From Variovorax ginsengisoli (GTDB lineage: Bacteria > Pseudomonadota > Gammaproteobacteria > Burkholderiales > Burkholderiaceae_C): a stretch of DNA of 64,000 bases. The notes beneath the pieces were generated by a model. The model saw only the letters and a list, made by a program, of their open reading frames with translations. It was not told the origin of the DNA and did no database searches. Numbering within the stretch: position 1 is the stretch's first letter; the number at the start of each line of letters is the position of its first letter. The translations under genes were made by a program, and so were the position numbers. The stretch covers positions 1-64,000 of the forward strand of contig NZ_JAUJZH010000014.1 of NCBI RefSeq assembly GCF_030486595.1. Reading direction: 5' to 3'. Shown here one piece after another: positions 57,249-64,000 of the stretch.

Positions 57249-59570
57249 TCAACCCGTCGCCGCTTCTTCGGCCTCGGGCTTGGCCCGGCCTTCCTTCTTC
57301 GGCAGCGGCTGGATGTCCAACTGCACTTCTTCCTTGTCGTCGAGGTCGACGGTCAGGCGTCCGCCCTCCTGCAGGCGACCGAAGAGCAGTTCGTCGGCCA
57401 GGGCGCGACGGATCGTGTCCTGGATCAGGCGCTGCATCGGCCGCGCACCCATCAGCGGATCGAAGCCCTTCTTCGCCAGGTGCTTGCGCAGGGCGTCGGT
57501 GAAGGTCACGTCGACCTTCTTCTCGGCCAGCTGCGTCTCCAGCTGCAGCAGGAACTTGTCCACCACGCGCAGGATGATCTGCTCGTCGAGCGCCTTGAAG
57601 CTCACGGTCGCATCGAGGCGGTTGCGGAACTCCGGCGTGAACAGGCGCTTGATGTCGGCCATCTCGTCGCCCGCCTGGCGCGGGTTGGTGAAGCCGATGG
57701 TCGCCTTGTTCATGGTCTCGGCACCCGCATTGGTGGTCATCACGATGATCACGTTGCGGAAGTCGGCCTTGCGTCCGTTGTTGTCCGTCAGGGTGCCGTG
57801 GTCCATGACCTGCAGCAGCACGTTGAAGATATCCGGATGCGCCTTCTCGATTTCGTCGAGCAGCAGCACCGCGTGCGGCTTCTTCGTGATGGCCTCGGTC
57901 AGCAGGCCGCCCTGGTCGAATCCGACGTAGCCCGGAGGCGCGCCGATCAGACGGCTCACCGCGTGGCGCTCCATGTACTCCGACATGTCGAAGCGGATCA
58001 GCTCGATGCCCATGATGTAGGCCAGCTGCTTGGCGGCTTCGGTCTTGCCGACGCCGGTCGGGCCGCTGAACAGGAAGGAGCCGATCGGCTTGTCTTCCCG
58101 GCCCAGCCCCGAACGCGCCATCTTGACCGCGGACGCCAGCACTTCGAGCGCCTTGTCCTGGCCGAACACCACGCTCTTCAGGTCGCGCTCGATGGTCTGC
58201 AGCTTGCCGCGATCGTCGTTCGAGACGTTGGCCGGGGGAATGCGCGCGATCTTGGCGACGATTTCCTCGACCTCGGTCTTGCTGATGGTCTTCTTGCGCT
58301 TGTTCGCGGGCAGGATGCGCTGGGCAGCGCCGGCTTCATCGATGACGTCGATCGCCTTGTCGGGCAGGTGACGGTCGTTGATGTACTTGGCACTCAGCTC
58401 GGCCGCGGCCTGGAGTGCGGCGACGCCGTACTTCACGCCATGGTGCTCCTCGAAGCGCGACTTCAGGCCCTTCAGGATGTCGACGGTTTCCTGCACCGTC
58501 GGCTCGACCACGTCGACCTTCTGGAAGCGACGCGACAGGGCCGCATCCTTCTCGAAGATGCCGCGGTACTCGGTGAAGGTGGTGGCGCCGATGCACTTGA
58601 GCTGGCCGCTGGAGAGCGCCGGCTTGAGCAGGTTCGAGGCGTCGAGCGTGCCGCCCGATGCCGCGCCGGCGCCGATCAGCGTGTGGATCTCGTCGATGAA
58701 CAGGATCGCGTTCGGCTTGTCCTTGAGCGACTTGAGCACGCCCTTCAGGCGCTGCTCGAAATCGCCGCGGTACTTGGTGCCGGCCAGGAGCGCGCCCATG
58801 TCGAGCGAGTACACGTTCGACTCGGCCAGGATCTCGGGCACGTCGTTCTGCGTGATGCGCCAGGCCAGGCCCTCGGCGATCGCGGTCTTGCCGACGCCGG
58901 CTTCGCCCACCAGCAGCGGATTGTTCTTGCGCCGGCGGCACAGGATCTGGATCACGCGCTCGACCTCGTACTCGCGGCCGATCAGCGGATCGATCTTGCC
59001 TTCCTTGGCCAACTGGTTGAGGTTCTGCGTGAACTGCTCGAGCGGCGAGGACTTCTCGTTCTTCTCGCCGCCGCCTTCCTCGCCTTCACCCGACGAAGCG
59101 TCGCTGCTGCCCTTGGCGGCTTCCGGCGGATCGCTCTTCTTGATGCCGTGCGCGATGAAGTTCACGACGTCCAGGCGCGTCACGCCCTGCTGGTGCAGGT
59201 AGTAGACGGCGTGCGAATCCTTTTCGCCGAAGATCGCGACCAGCACGTTGGCGCCGGTGACTTCCTTCTTGCCGTTGCCGGTGGATTGCACATGCATGAT
59301 GGCGCGCTGGATGACGCGCTGGAAACCCAGCGTCGGCTGGGTGTCGACATCGTCGGTACCCGCCACCTGGGGCGTGTTGTCCTTGATGAAGTTGGTGAGC
59401 GACGCCCGCAGGTCGTCGACATTGGCCGAGCAGGCGCGCAGCACCTCCGCGGCACTCGGGTTGTCCAGCAAAGCGAGCAGCAGGTGCTCCACCGTGATGA
59501 ACTCGTGGCGCTGCTGCCTGGCTTCTACAAAAGCCATGTGCAGGCTGACTTCCAGTTCCTGGGCAATCAT
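57249..59570 (-). CDS. clpA: ATP-dependent Clp protease ATP-binding subunit ClpA
   Basis: ClpA unfolds substrates for ClpP. The 773-residue protein has the Clp-N domain, then AAA-1 with GEAGVGKTAIAEGLA, and AAA-2 with GPTGVGKTEAAKQLA and LLLDEIEKAHPDIF. It has no ClpB-type middle coiled coil. A Gly/Glu/Lys-rich linker follows the N-domain. It lies 67 bases after clpS, the usual arrangement. Confidence 0.96.
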   Translation of the reverse strand: MIAQELEVSLHMAFVEARQQRHEFITVEHLLLALLDNPSAAEVLRACSANVDDLRASLTNFIKDNTPQVAGTDDVDTQPTLGFQRVIQRAIMHVQSTGNGKKEVTGANVLVAIFGEKDSHAVYYLHQQGVTRLDVVNFIAHGIKKSDPPEAAKGSSDASSGEGEEGGGEKNEKSSPLEQFTQNLNQLAKEGKIDPLIGREYEVERVIQILCRRRKNNPLLVGEAGVGKTAIAEGLAWRITQNDVPEILAESNVYSLDMGALLAGTKYRGDFEQRLKGVLKSLKDKPNAILFIDEIHTLIGAGAASGGTLDASNLLKPALSSGQLKCIGATTFTEYRGIFEKDAALSRRFQKVDVVEPTVQETVDILKGLKSRFEEHHGVKYGVAALQAAAELSAKYINDRHLPDKAIDVIDEAGAAQRILPANKRKKTISKTEVEEIVAKIARIPPANVSNDDRGKLQTIERDLKSVVFGQDKALEVLASAVKMARSGLGREDKPIGSFLFSGPTGVGKTEAAKQLAYIMGIELIRFDMSEYMERHAVSRLIGAPPGYVGFDQGGLLTEAITKKPHAVLLLDEIEKAHPDIFNVLLQVMDHGTLTDNNGRKADFRNVIIVMTTNAGAETMNKATIGFTNPRQAGDEMADIKRLFTPEFRNRLDATVSFKALDEQIILRVVDKFLLQLETQLAEKKVDVTFTDALRKHLAKKGFDPLMGARPMQRLIQDTIRRALADELLFGRLQEGGRLTVDLDDKEEVQLDIQPLPKKEGRAKPEAEEAATG

Positions 59571-59637
59571 GTGATTTCCTTTTGCCTTGCTGTAAATAAT
59601 TTCTCAGATGGGTTGGAGCGCGCCCAATTCAACTGGT

Positions 59638-59997
59638 TCATTCGACCGGTTCGCTGACGCACTGCAGCGGATGCCCCGCCTGATGCGCCGCTTCCATCAC
59701 CTGATTGACCTTGGTGGCCGCCATGTCGCGGGAATACACCCCGCAGACGCCGCGGCCATCGAGGTGGATCTTGAGCATGATCTGGGTCGCGGTTTCGCGG
59801 TCCTTGCTGAAGAACTCCTGGATCACGACGATCACGAATTCCATCGGCGTGTAGTCGTCGTTCAGCATCACGACCTGGAACATCTGGGGCGGCGCGGTCT
59901 TCTGCGGTCGCCGCTCGAGCACGACCGCGTCACCATCGTCCCGCCTCGGCTTGGCAGCCGGCGGCGTCTTGGGGGTCGAAGGGATTCTGGTAGCCAT
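59638..59997 (-). CDS. clpS: Clp protease adaptor ClpS
   Basis: ClpS delivers N-degron substrates to ClpA. The 119-residue protein has the conserved core QVVMLNDDYTPMEFVIVVIQEFF, then KIHLDGRGVCGVYSRDMAATKV. The start was placed at MATRIPS; an ATG three codons earlier is possible. The sequence CTATAAAAT overlaps that earlier ATG and could be a -10 element, but no good -35 is seen. Neither start has a clear ribosome-binding site. Confidence 0.95.
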   Translation of the reverse strand: MATRIPSTPKTPPAAKPRRDDGDAVVLERRPQKTAPPQMFQVVMLNDDYTPMEFVIVVIQEFFSKDRETATQIMLKIHLDGRGVCGVYSRDMAATKVNQVMEAAHQAGHPLQCVSEPVE

Positions 59998-60166
59998 GGA
60001 ATTCATTTTATAGAGCCGCCGCGGGTTGCACTCGACGATGTGACACAACTGGTGGCGGCTTTGTGACATTCAAGGCGAATGCGGCCGGATCAGCAGTTCA
60101 CGCCCATGCAAGCAGCATGCCCCGAAGGCGCGGAGGCTGCTGGCTCAGGGGTTTTTCCGGCCCATG

Positions 60167-60197
60167 AAAAAGCCCCGGCACCTGGGGTCCCGGGGCT
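60167..60197 (-). terminator. intrinsic terminator after icd
   Basis: Arms AGCCCCGG/CCGGGGCT (60171-60178 and 60190-60197) with an 11-base loop are followed on the minus strand by TTTTTC. It lies about 40 bases after the icd stop. Confidence 0.82.
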
Positions 60198-60238
60198 GCG
60201 TGGGCAAGGCGTCGGGCCGGACGCCGCCGCCGCCATCT

Positions 60239-61498
60239 TTACATGTTGTCGATCATCACCTGCCCGAAGCCCGAGCAACTGACCTGCGTGGCGCCCTCCA
60301 TGAGGCGCGCGAAGTCGTAGGTGACCCTTTTGCTGGCGATCGATTTTTCCATCGAGCTGATGACCAGGTCGGCGGCCTCGGTCCAGCCCATGTGGCGCAG
60401 CATCATTTCGGCCGAGAGGATCTCGGAGCCCGGATTCACGTAGTCCTTGCCGGCGTATTTCGGCGCCGTGCCGTGGGTCGCCTCGAACATCGCGACCGTG
60501 TCGCTGAGATTGGCGCCGGGGGCGATCCCGATGCCGCCGACCTGGGCCGCCAGGGCGTCGGAAATGTAGTCGCCGTTCAGGTTGAGGGTCGCGATGACGC
60601 TGTATTCGGCCGGTCGCAGCAAAATCTGTTGCAGGAAAGCATCAGCGATCGAATCTTTCACGGTTATTTCTTTGCCCGTTTTCGGGCTCTTGAACCGCAT
60701 CCAGGGACCGCCGTCGATCAGTTCGGCGCCGAATTCCTTGGCCGCCAGACCGTAGGCCCAGTCGCGGAAACTGCCCTCGGTGAACTTCATGATGTTGCCC
60801 TTGTGGACGATCGTGACGCTCGGTTTGTCGTTGTCGATCGCGTACTGGATCGCCTTGCGGACCAGCCGCTCGGTGCCTTCGCGGGACACCGGCTTGATGC
60901 CGATGCCGGAGGTGTTCGGGAAGCGGATCTTCTTGACCCCGAACTCGTCCTGAAGGAACTTGATCAGCCGCTTGGCCTTGTCGCTTTCGGCCTCGAATTC
61001 GATGCCGGCATAGATGTCCTCGGAGTTCTCCCGGAAGATCACCATGTTGGTCTTCTGGGGCTCCTTCACGGGGCTGGGGACACCCTCGAAATACTGGATC
61101 GGCCGCAGGCAAACGTACAGATCGAGCTCCTGGCGCAGCGCCACGTTGAGCGAGCGGATGCCGCCGCCCACAGGGGTCGTCAGGGGGCCCTTGATCGAGA
61201 CCACGTAGTCACGCACGGCATGCAGGGTTTCTTCGGGGAGCCAGACGTCGGGACCGTAGATCCGGGTCGCTTTTTCACCGGCGTAGACCTCCATCCACTG
61301 GATCTTCCGCTTGCCGCCGTAAGCCTTGGCGACCGCCGCGTCGACCACCTTCAACATGACCGGCGTGATGTCGAGTCCGGTGCCGTCGCCTTCGATGAAG
61401 GGAATGATCGGCTGGTCGGGCACCTGGAGCGAGTTGTCGGCGTTGACCGTGACCTTCTGGCCTTCGGTCGGGACTTTGATGTGCTGGTACCTGGACAT
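60239..61498 (-). CDS. icd: NADP-dependent isocitrate dehydrogenase
   Basis: Icd oxidises isocitrate to 2-oxoglutarate in the TCA cycle. The 419-residue protein is of the E. coli homodimeric type. It contains FIEGDGTGLDITPVM near residue 35, the substrate segment IRSLNVALRQELDLYVCLRP with the serine phosphorylated in E. coli, and GDYISDALAAQVGGIGIAPGAN. The start was placed at MSRYQHIKVP; earlier in-frame codons lack support. Confidence 0.97.
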   Translation of the reverse strand: MSRYQHIKVPTEGQKVTVNADNSLQVPDQPIIPFIEGDGTGLDITPVMLKVVDAAVAKAYGGKRKIQWMEVYAGEKATRIYGPDVWLPEETLHAVRDYVVSIKGPLTTPVGGGIRSLNVALRQELDLYVCLRPIQYFEGVPSPVKEPQKTNMVIFRENSEDIYAGIEFEAESDKAKRLIKFLQDEFGVKKIRFPNTSGIGIKPVSREGTERLVRKAIQYAIDNDKPSVTIVHKGNIMKFTEGSFRDWAYGLAAKEFGAELIDGGPWMRFKSPKTGKEITVKDSIADAFLQQILLRPAEYSVIATLNLNGDYISDALAAQVGGIGIAPGANLSDTVAMFEATHGTAPKYAGKDYVNPGSEILSAEMMLRHMGWTEAADLVISSMEKSIASKRVTYDFARLMEGATQVSCSGFGQVMIDNM

Positions 61499-61689
61499 GG
61501 GGACGAGGACTCCGGGTGAGGAAAGACGGGAAGACAATGAGTTTGCAATCGCCTGAATACCCTTAGAATTTTAGACGCAACCGGAGGAGCCCGAAGGATG
61601 TGTCAACCACCGCCGGCCCGGCTCCGTTGTTGGCAGACCTTCTGCTGGCCGGGAGGCGTTTTCAAACCATTTCCATTGAGGAATCCGTA

Positions 61690-62016
61690 ATGAGCAAAGT
61701 TCTCGCAGTCATGATGGCCGGCCTGTTCGCAGCTGGTGCCTATGCGCAAAATCCGGCTGGTACTTCGTCGGAACAACAACCGATCACGAACTCCAAGCCG
61801 CAGCAGCGCGCTGTCGAGCGCCGTGCCGCTAAGCCGCAAGGCGAAGTGCGTCCTCAAGGTGGCGACACCCCCAAGACCGCAGAAGGCAGCGGCGGCCTGG
61901 CCCCGAGCCGTGCCGCAACCGCCGGCCAGGCTCGCGCCGAAACCCGCAGCGACCGTCGCCGCAACAAGGACGGCAGCGTTCGCAAGATGAACCCGCAAGG
62001 CGGCACGCCGAACTGA
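61690..62016 (+). CDS. small secreted basic protein of unknown function
   Basis: The 108-residue product has a clear signal peptide (MSKVLAVMMAGLFAAGAYAQ, cleavage after AYA). The mature part is low in complexity and rich in Arg, Lys, Gln, Pro and Gly, probably disordered. GAGGA precedes the ATG and an intrinsic terminator follows, so it looks like a real single-gene unit. No domain is recognised. A cell-envelope role is only suggested by export. Confidence 0.7.
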   Translation: MSKVLAVMMAGLFAAGAYAQNPAGTSSEQQPITNSKPQQRAVERRAAKPQGEVRPQGGDTPKTAEGSGGLAPSRAATAGQARAETRSDRRRNKDGSVRKMNPQGGTPN

Positions 62017-62040
62017 TCGGATTCGTTCCCTTATTGAAAG

Positions 62041-62064
62041 AGCGCTCCACGGAGCGCTTTTTTT
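62041..62064 (+). terminator. intrinsic terminator after the small secreted protein gene
   Basis: An eight-base-pair stem (AGCGCTCC/GGAGCGCT, two-base loop) is followed directly by a run of T on the plus strand, 25 bases after the stop. Confidence 0.9.
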
Positions 62065-62142
62065 CGTCTTGGCTGAGCGATCCTGTCCTTTTGGGTCAGG
62101 CAATCCTGGCCAATAGAAGGTAAGCTTTGCGTTCAATCGATC

Positions 62143-62162
62143 ATGCCCGCCTGCGCGGGCAT
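62143..62162. repeat. short REP-like palindrome
   Basis: ATGCCCGC and GCGGGCAT form a perfect eight-base-pair stem with loop CTGC, about 35 bases before the DUF192 gene. It resembles the widespread bacterial repetitive palindromes centred on CCGCCTGCGCGGG. It would form a hairpin in the leader of the DUF192 mRNA. Confidence 0.5.
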
Positions 62163-62196
62163 TCTTGTTTGCGTTGCCGTCCCCGAAAGTCGACCC

Positions 62197-62649
62197 ATGT
62201 TCTTGCGTTTTTTCAGTCTTCTCGCGCTGTCCGTTTCATTGACGGCTATTTCCCATGCCCAGGAACCGCAAAGCCAATTGCCGCGGACCCGCATATCGGC
62301 CGGCATGTACCAGATCGACGCCCAGGTGGCGCAGTCGCCAAAGGAACGCGAAATCGGCCTGATGTACCGCAAGGAAATGCCGCCGACCGAAGGCATGGTG
62401 TTCGTCTTCGAACAGCCCGCCACCCAGTGCTTCTGGATGAGGAACACGCTGCTGCCCCTGACCGCCGCCTTCGTCGCCGACGATGGCCGCATCGTCAACC
62501 TGGTCGACATGCAGCCGATGACCGAGAATTCGCACTGCTCGAAGGAGCCGGTGCGCTTCGTCCTGGAAATGAACCAGGGCTGGTTCGCGCGCAAGAACAT
62601 CAAGGCCGGCAGCAAGCTCGGCGGAGAGTTGTTCGCCGGCCGGCGCTGA
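62197..62649 (+). CDS. DUF192-family exported protein
   Basis: The 150-residue protein has a signal peptide (cleavage probably after SHA near residue 21) and the DUF192 core: VAQSPKEREIGLMYRKEMP, GMVFVFEQPATQCFWMRNTLLPL and the closing VLEMNQGWFARKNIKAGSKL. The family is common and of unknown function. The start was placed at MFLRFF, immediately before the signal peptide. It converges with sodB and shares its terminator. Confidence 0.88.
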   Translation: MFLRFFSLLALSVSLTAISHAQEPQSQLPRTRISAGMYQIDAQVAQSPKEREIGLMYRKEMPPTEGMVFVFEQPATQCFWMRNTLLPLTAAFVADDGRIVNLVDMQPMTENSHCSKEPVRFVLEMNQGWFARKNIKAGSKLGGELFAGRR

Positions 62650-62665
62650 GGCGCGGCCGCCCCAA

Positions 62666-62697
62666 CGAAAAAGCCGACCCGCGGGTCGGCTTTTTCG
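62666..62697. terminator. bidirectional intrinsic terminator between DUF192 gene and sodB
   Basis: A 15-base perfect palindrome (arms CGAAAAAGCCGACCC and its complement, two-base loop) gives a GC stem with a T run on either strand. It lies 17 bases after the DUF192 stop and 20 bases after the sodB stop. Confidence 0.93.
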
Positions 62698-62716
62698 CGT
62701 CGGCGCAGAACCCGGA

Positions 62717-63298
62717 TCAGCCGAAGTTCTTGGCCACGAAGTCCCAGTTGACGAGCTTCGCAAGGAAGGTCTCGACGAACTTGGGGCGCAGGTTGCGGTA
62801 GTCGATGTAGTAGGCGTGTTCCCAGACGTCGACCGTCAGCAGCGCCTTGTCGGCGGTGGTCAACGGCGTGCCGGCGGCGCCGGTATTGACGATGTCGACC
62901 GAACCGTCGGCCTTCTTGACGAGCCAGGTCCAGCCGGAGCCGAAATTGCCCACGGCCGACTTCACGAAGGCTTCCTTGAAGGCCGCGTAGCTGCCCCACT
63001 TGGCATCGATCGCCTTGGCCAGGGCGCCGCTGGGTTCGCCGCCGCCGGCGGGCTTCATGCAGTTCCAGAAGAAGGTGTGGTTCCAGATCTGGGCCGCGTT
63101 GTTGTAGATCCCGCCGCTGGACTTCTTGACGATTTCCTCGAGCGTCATGCTCTCGAATTCGGTGCCCTTCTGCAGGTTGTTCAGGTTCACGACGTAAGCG
63201 TTGTGGTGCTTGCCGTAGTGGTACTCCATCGTTTCCTTCGAATACTCGGGCGCCAGGGCGTCGAGCGGATACGGCAGGGGAGGAAGAACGTGTTCCAT
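62717..63298 (-). CDS. sodB: superoxide dismutase (iron type)
   Basis: SodB dismutates superoxide in the cytoplasm. The 193-residue protein has metal ligands H27 (YHYGKHH), H74 (NHTFFW), D157 and H161 (DVWEHAYYIDY). The outer-sphere glutamine lies in NNAAQIWNH (Q70), as in iron enzymes rather than manganese enzymes. It is 98 bases downstream of xseA. Confidence 0.96.
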   Translation of the reverse strand: MEHVLPPLPYPLDALAPEYSKETMEYHYGKHHNAYVVNLNNLQKGTEFESMTLEEIVKKSSGGIYNNAAQIWNHTFFWNCMKPAGGGEPSGALAKAIDAKWGSYAAFKEAFVKSAVGNFGSGWTWLVKKADGSVDIVNTGAAGTPLTTADKALLTVDVWEHAYYIDYRNLRPKFVETFLAKLVNWDFVAKNFG

Positions 63299-63396
63299 GG
63301 TGTTTTTCTCGCGGGTTGGTTGAAGGAATCGAAGATTCTAGGAAGGATTCGGGCAAGGGGCGTCGGACGCGGTCGCGTTTGTCCCCGGTGCACCCG

Positions 63397-64000
63397 CTAT
63401 TGCAGCACTTTCAGGGCCACCGTGCCGTCGGAAAGCCGCGCCGTCACATGGTCATCGGGCGCCAGCTCGGCGGCGTGCATGACCGGCCGACCATCGGCAT
63501 CGGTCAGCCAGGCGTAGCCGCGCTGCAGCACCAGCGCCGGGTCGAGCAGCTGCAGGCGCAGAGCCGCGCGATCGAGCCGCTCGTGGTGGCGCGCCAGCGT
63601 GGCGCGCAGGCCGAGCGGCCCCCTCGCTGCCAGGGCCTGCTGGGCCTGCGCGAAGCGGCCGGTCCGCGCCAGCACCGCGAAGTGCAGCCGCTGGGCCTGG
63701 TGCGCCAGCCCCAGACGCTGGCGGGCCACCAGCGCCGACGGGCGCCCGAGCCGGCCGGTGGCCTGGTCCAGGCGCTGGCCCAGCAGGTCGACGCGCGCCG
63801 CTACGGCGTCGCGCAGGCGCTCCTCGATCAGGTCCAGTGCGCCGAGCCACACCTCGCGCGGCGCGGCGACCAGTTCGGCGGCGGCGGTCGGGGTGGGCGC
63901 GCGCAGGTCGGCGCAGAAATCGGCGATCGTGAAGTCGGTCTCGTGGCCGACGCCGCTGATCACGGGCACCGGGCTCTGCACGATGGTGCGGGCCAGGGTC
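63397..64000 (-). CDS. xseA: exodeoxyribonuclease VII large subunit, C-terminal part (cut by window edge)
   Basis: The frame runs off the window, so the N-terminal OB-fold and first part of the catalytic domain are missing. The visible roughly 200 residues contain PVPVISGVGHETDFTIADFCADLRAPTPTAAAELV, a hallmark of XseA. A long coiled coil and the terminal LVLQRGYAWLTD, GRPV, DGTVALKVL elements follow. ExoVII degrades single-stranded DNA from both ends with the small subunit XseB. Confidence 0.93.
   Translation of the reverse strand, partial: TLARTIVQSPVPVISGVGHETDFTIADFCADLRAPTPTAAAELVAAPREVWLGALDLIEERLRDAVAARVDLLGQRLDQATGRLGRPSALVARQRLGLAHQAQRLHFAVLARTGRFAQAQQALAARGPLGLRATLARHHERLDRAALRLQLLDPALVLQRGYAWLTDADGRPVMHAAELAPDDHVTARLSDGTVALKVLQ

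Overview
The window reads as a high-GC betaproteobacterial chromosome, most likely Burkholderiales/Comamonadaceae (Variovorax- or Ramlibacter-like). This rests on gene content and order (purD-hemF-nadD-rsfS-rlmH-maf-rng, tolB-pal-cpoB, clpS-clpA, icd) and on protein style recalled from that family; no database search was possible.

Layout. (1) 1-6597 is an accessory region abutting the 3' end of a tRNA-Lys gene (6598-6673). Seven minus-strand genes (4090 to 88) form a probable operon: a small coupled ORF, a Lon-like AAA+ ATPase, two BPSL0761-like proteins (one carrying two Xre/MbcA/ParS C-terminal-like domains), a small zinc-finger protein, a HAD phosphatase-like protein and an unknown basic protein. 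A double-HTH XRE regulator is divergent, followed by gene-poor DNA with an orphan Phd-type antitoxin. (2) 6719-18988 is core genome: tcdA, the tolB-pal-cpoB half of the Tol-Pal system (tolQRA not adjacent), msbA, and a tightly overlapping minus-strand operon from yebC to rng. (3) 19155-32955 is an aryl-polyene/xanthomonadin-type pigment cluster: a plus-strand arm (halogenase-like flavoprotein, chorismatase, two transferases) converging on a minus-strand arm (ACP, membrane protein, AMP-ligase/dehydratase fusion, acyltransferase, LolA-like protein, MMPL exporter, deacetylase, methyltransferase, dehydratase, ketoreductase). No ketosynthase is present. A repeat-rich 416-bp gap lies where the arms meet. 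(4) 33100-35819 holds a HerA/DUF853 ATPase and an ECF sigma factor with an NrsF-type anti-sigma.

(5) 36008-45806 is a plus-strand pyrimidine locus: GTP cyclohydrolase II-like Urc1, DUF1688/Urc4, uracil phosphoribosyltransferase, a BMP-type ABC transporter, a DUF411 protein and a cytosine deaminase-like amidohydrolase. It looks like uptake plus salvage plus the URC route of uracil breakdown. (6) 45813-53668 is a minus-strand operon of an outer-membrane factor, adaptor, RND pump, response regulator and sensor kinase. (7) 53727-64000 is core again: a GNAT protein, sbcB, a cardiolipin synthase, clpS-clpA, icd, a small secreted basic protein, a DUF192 protein, sodB and the truncated end of xseA.

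How the parts fit. Most operons are packed with 1-4 base stop/start overlaps (ATGA, GTGA, TTGA, TGATG), implying translational coupling. The points most worth checking are the ketosynthase-free pigment cluster and its repeat-filled junction, the bacterial URC locus, and the small AAA+/BPSL0761/Xre-C operon beside tRNA-Lys, which I cannot match to a named system.
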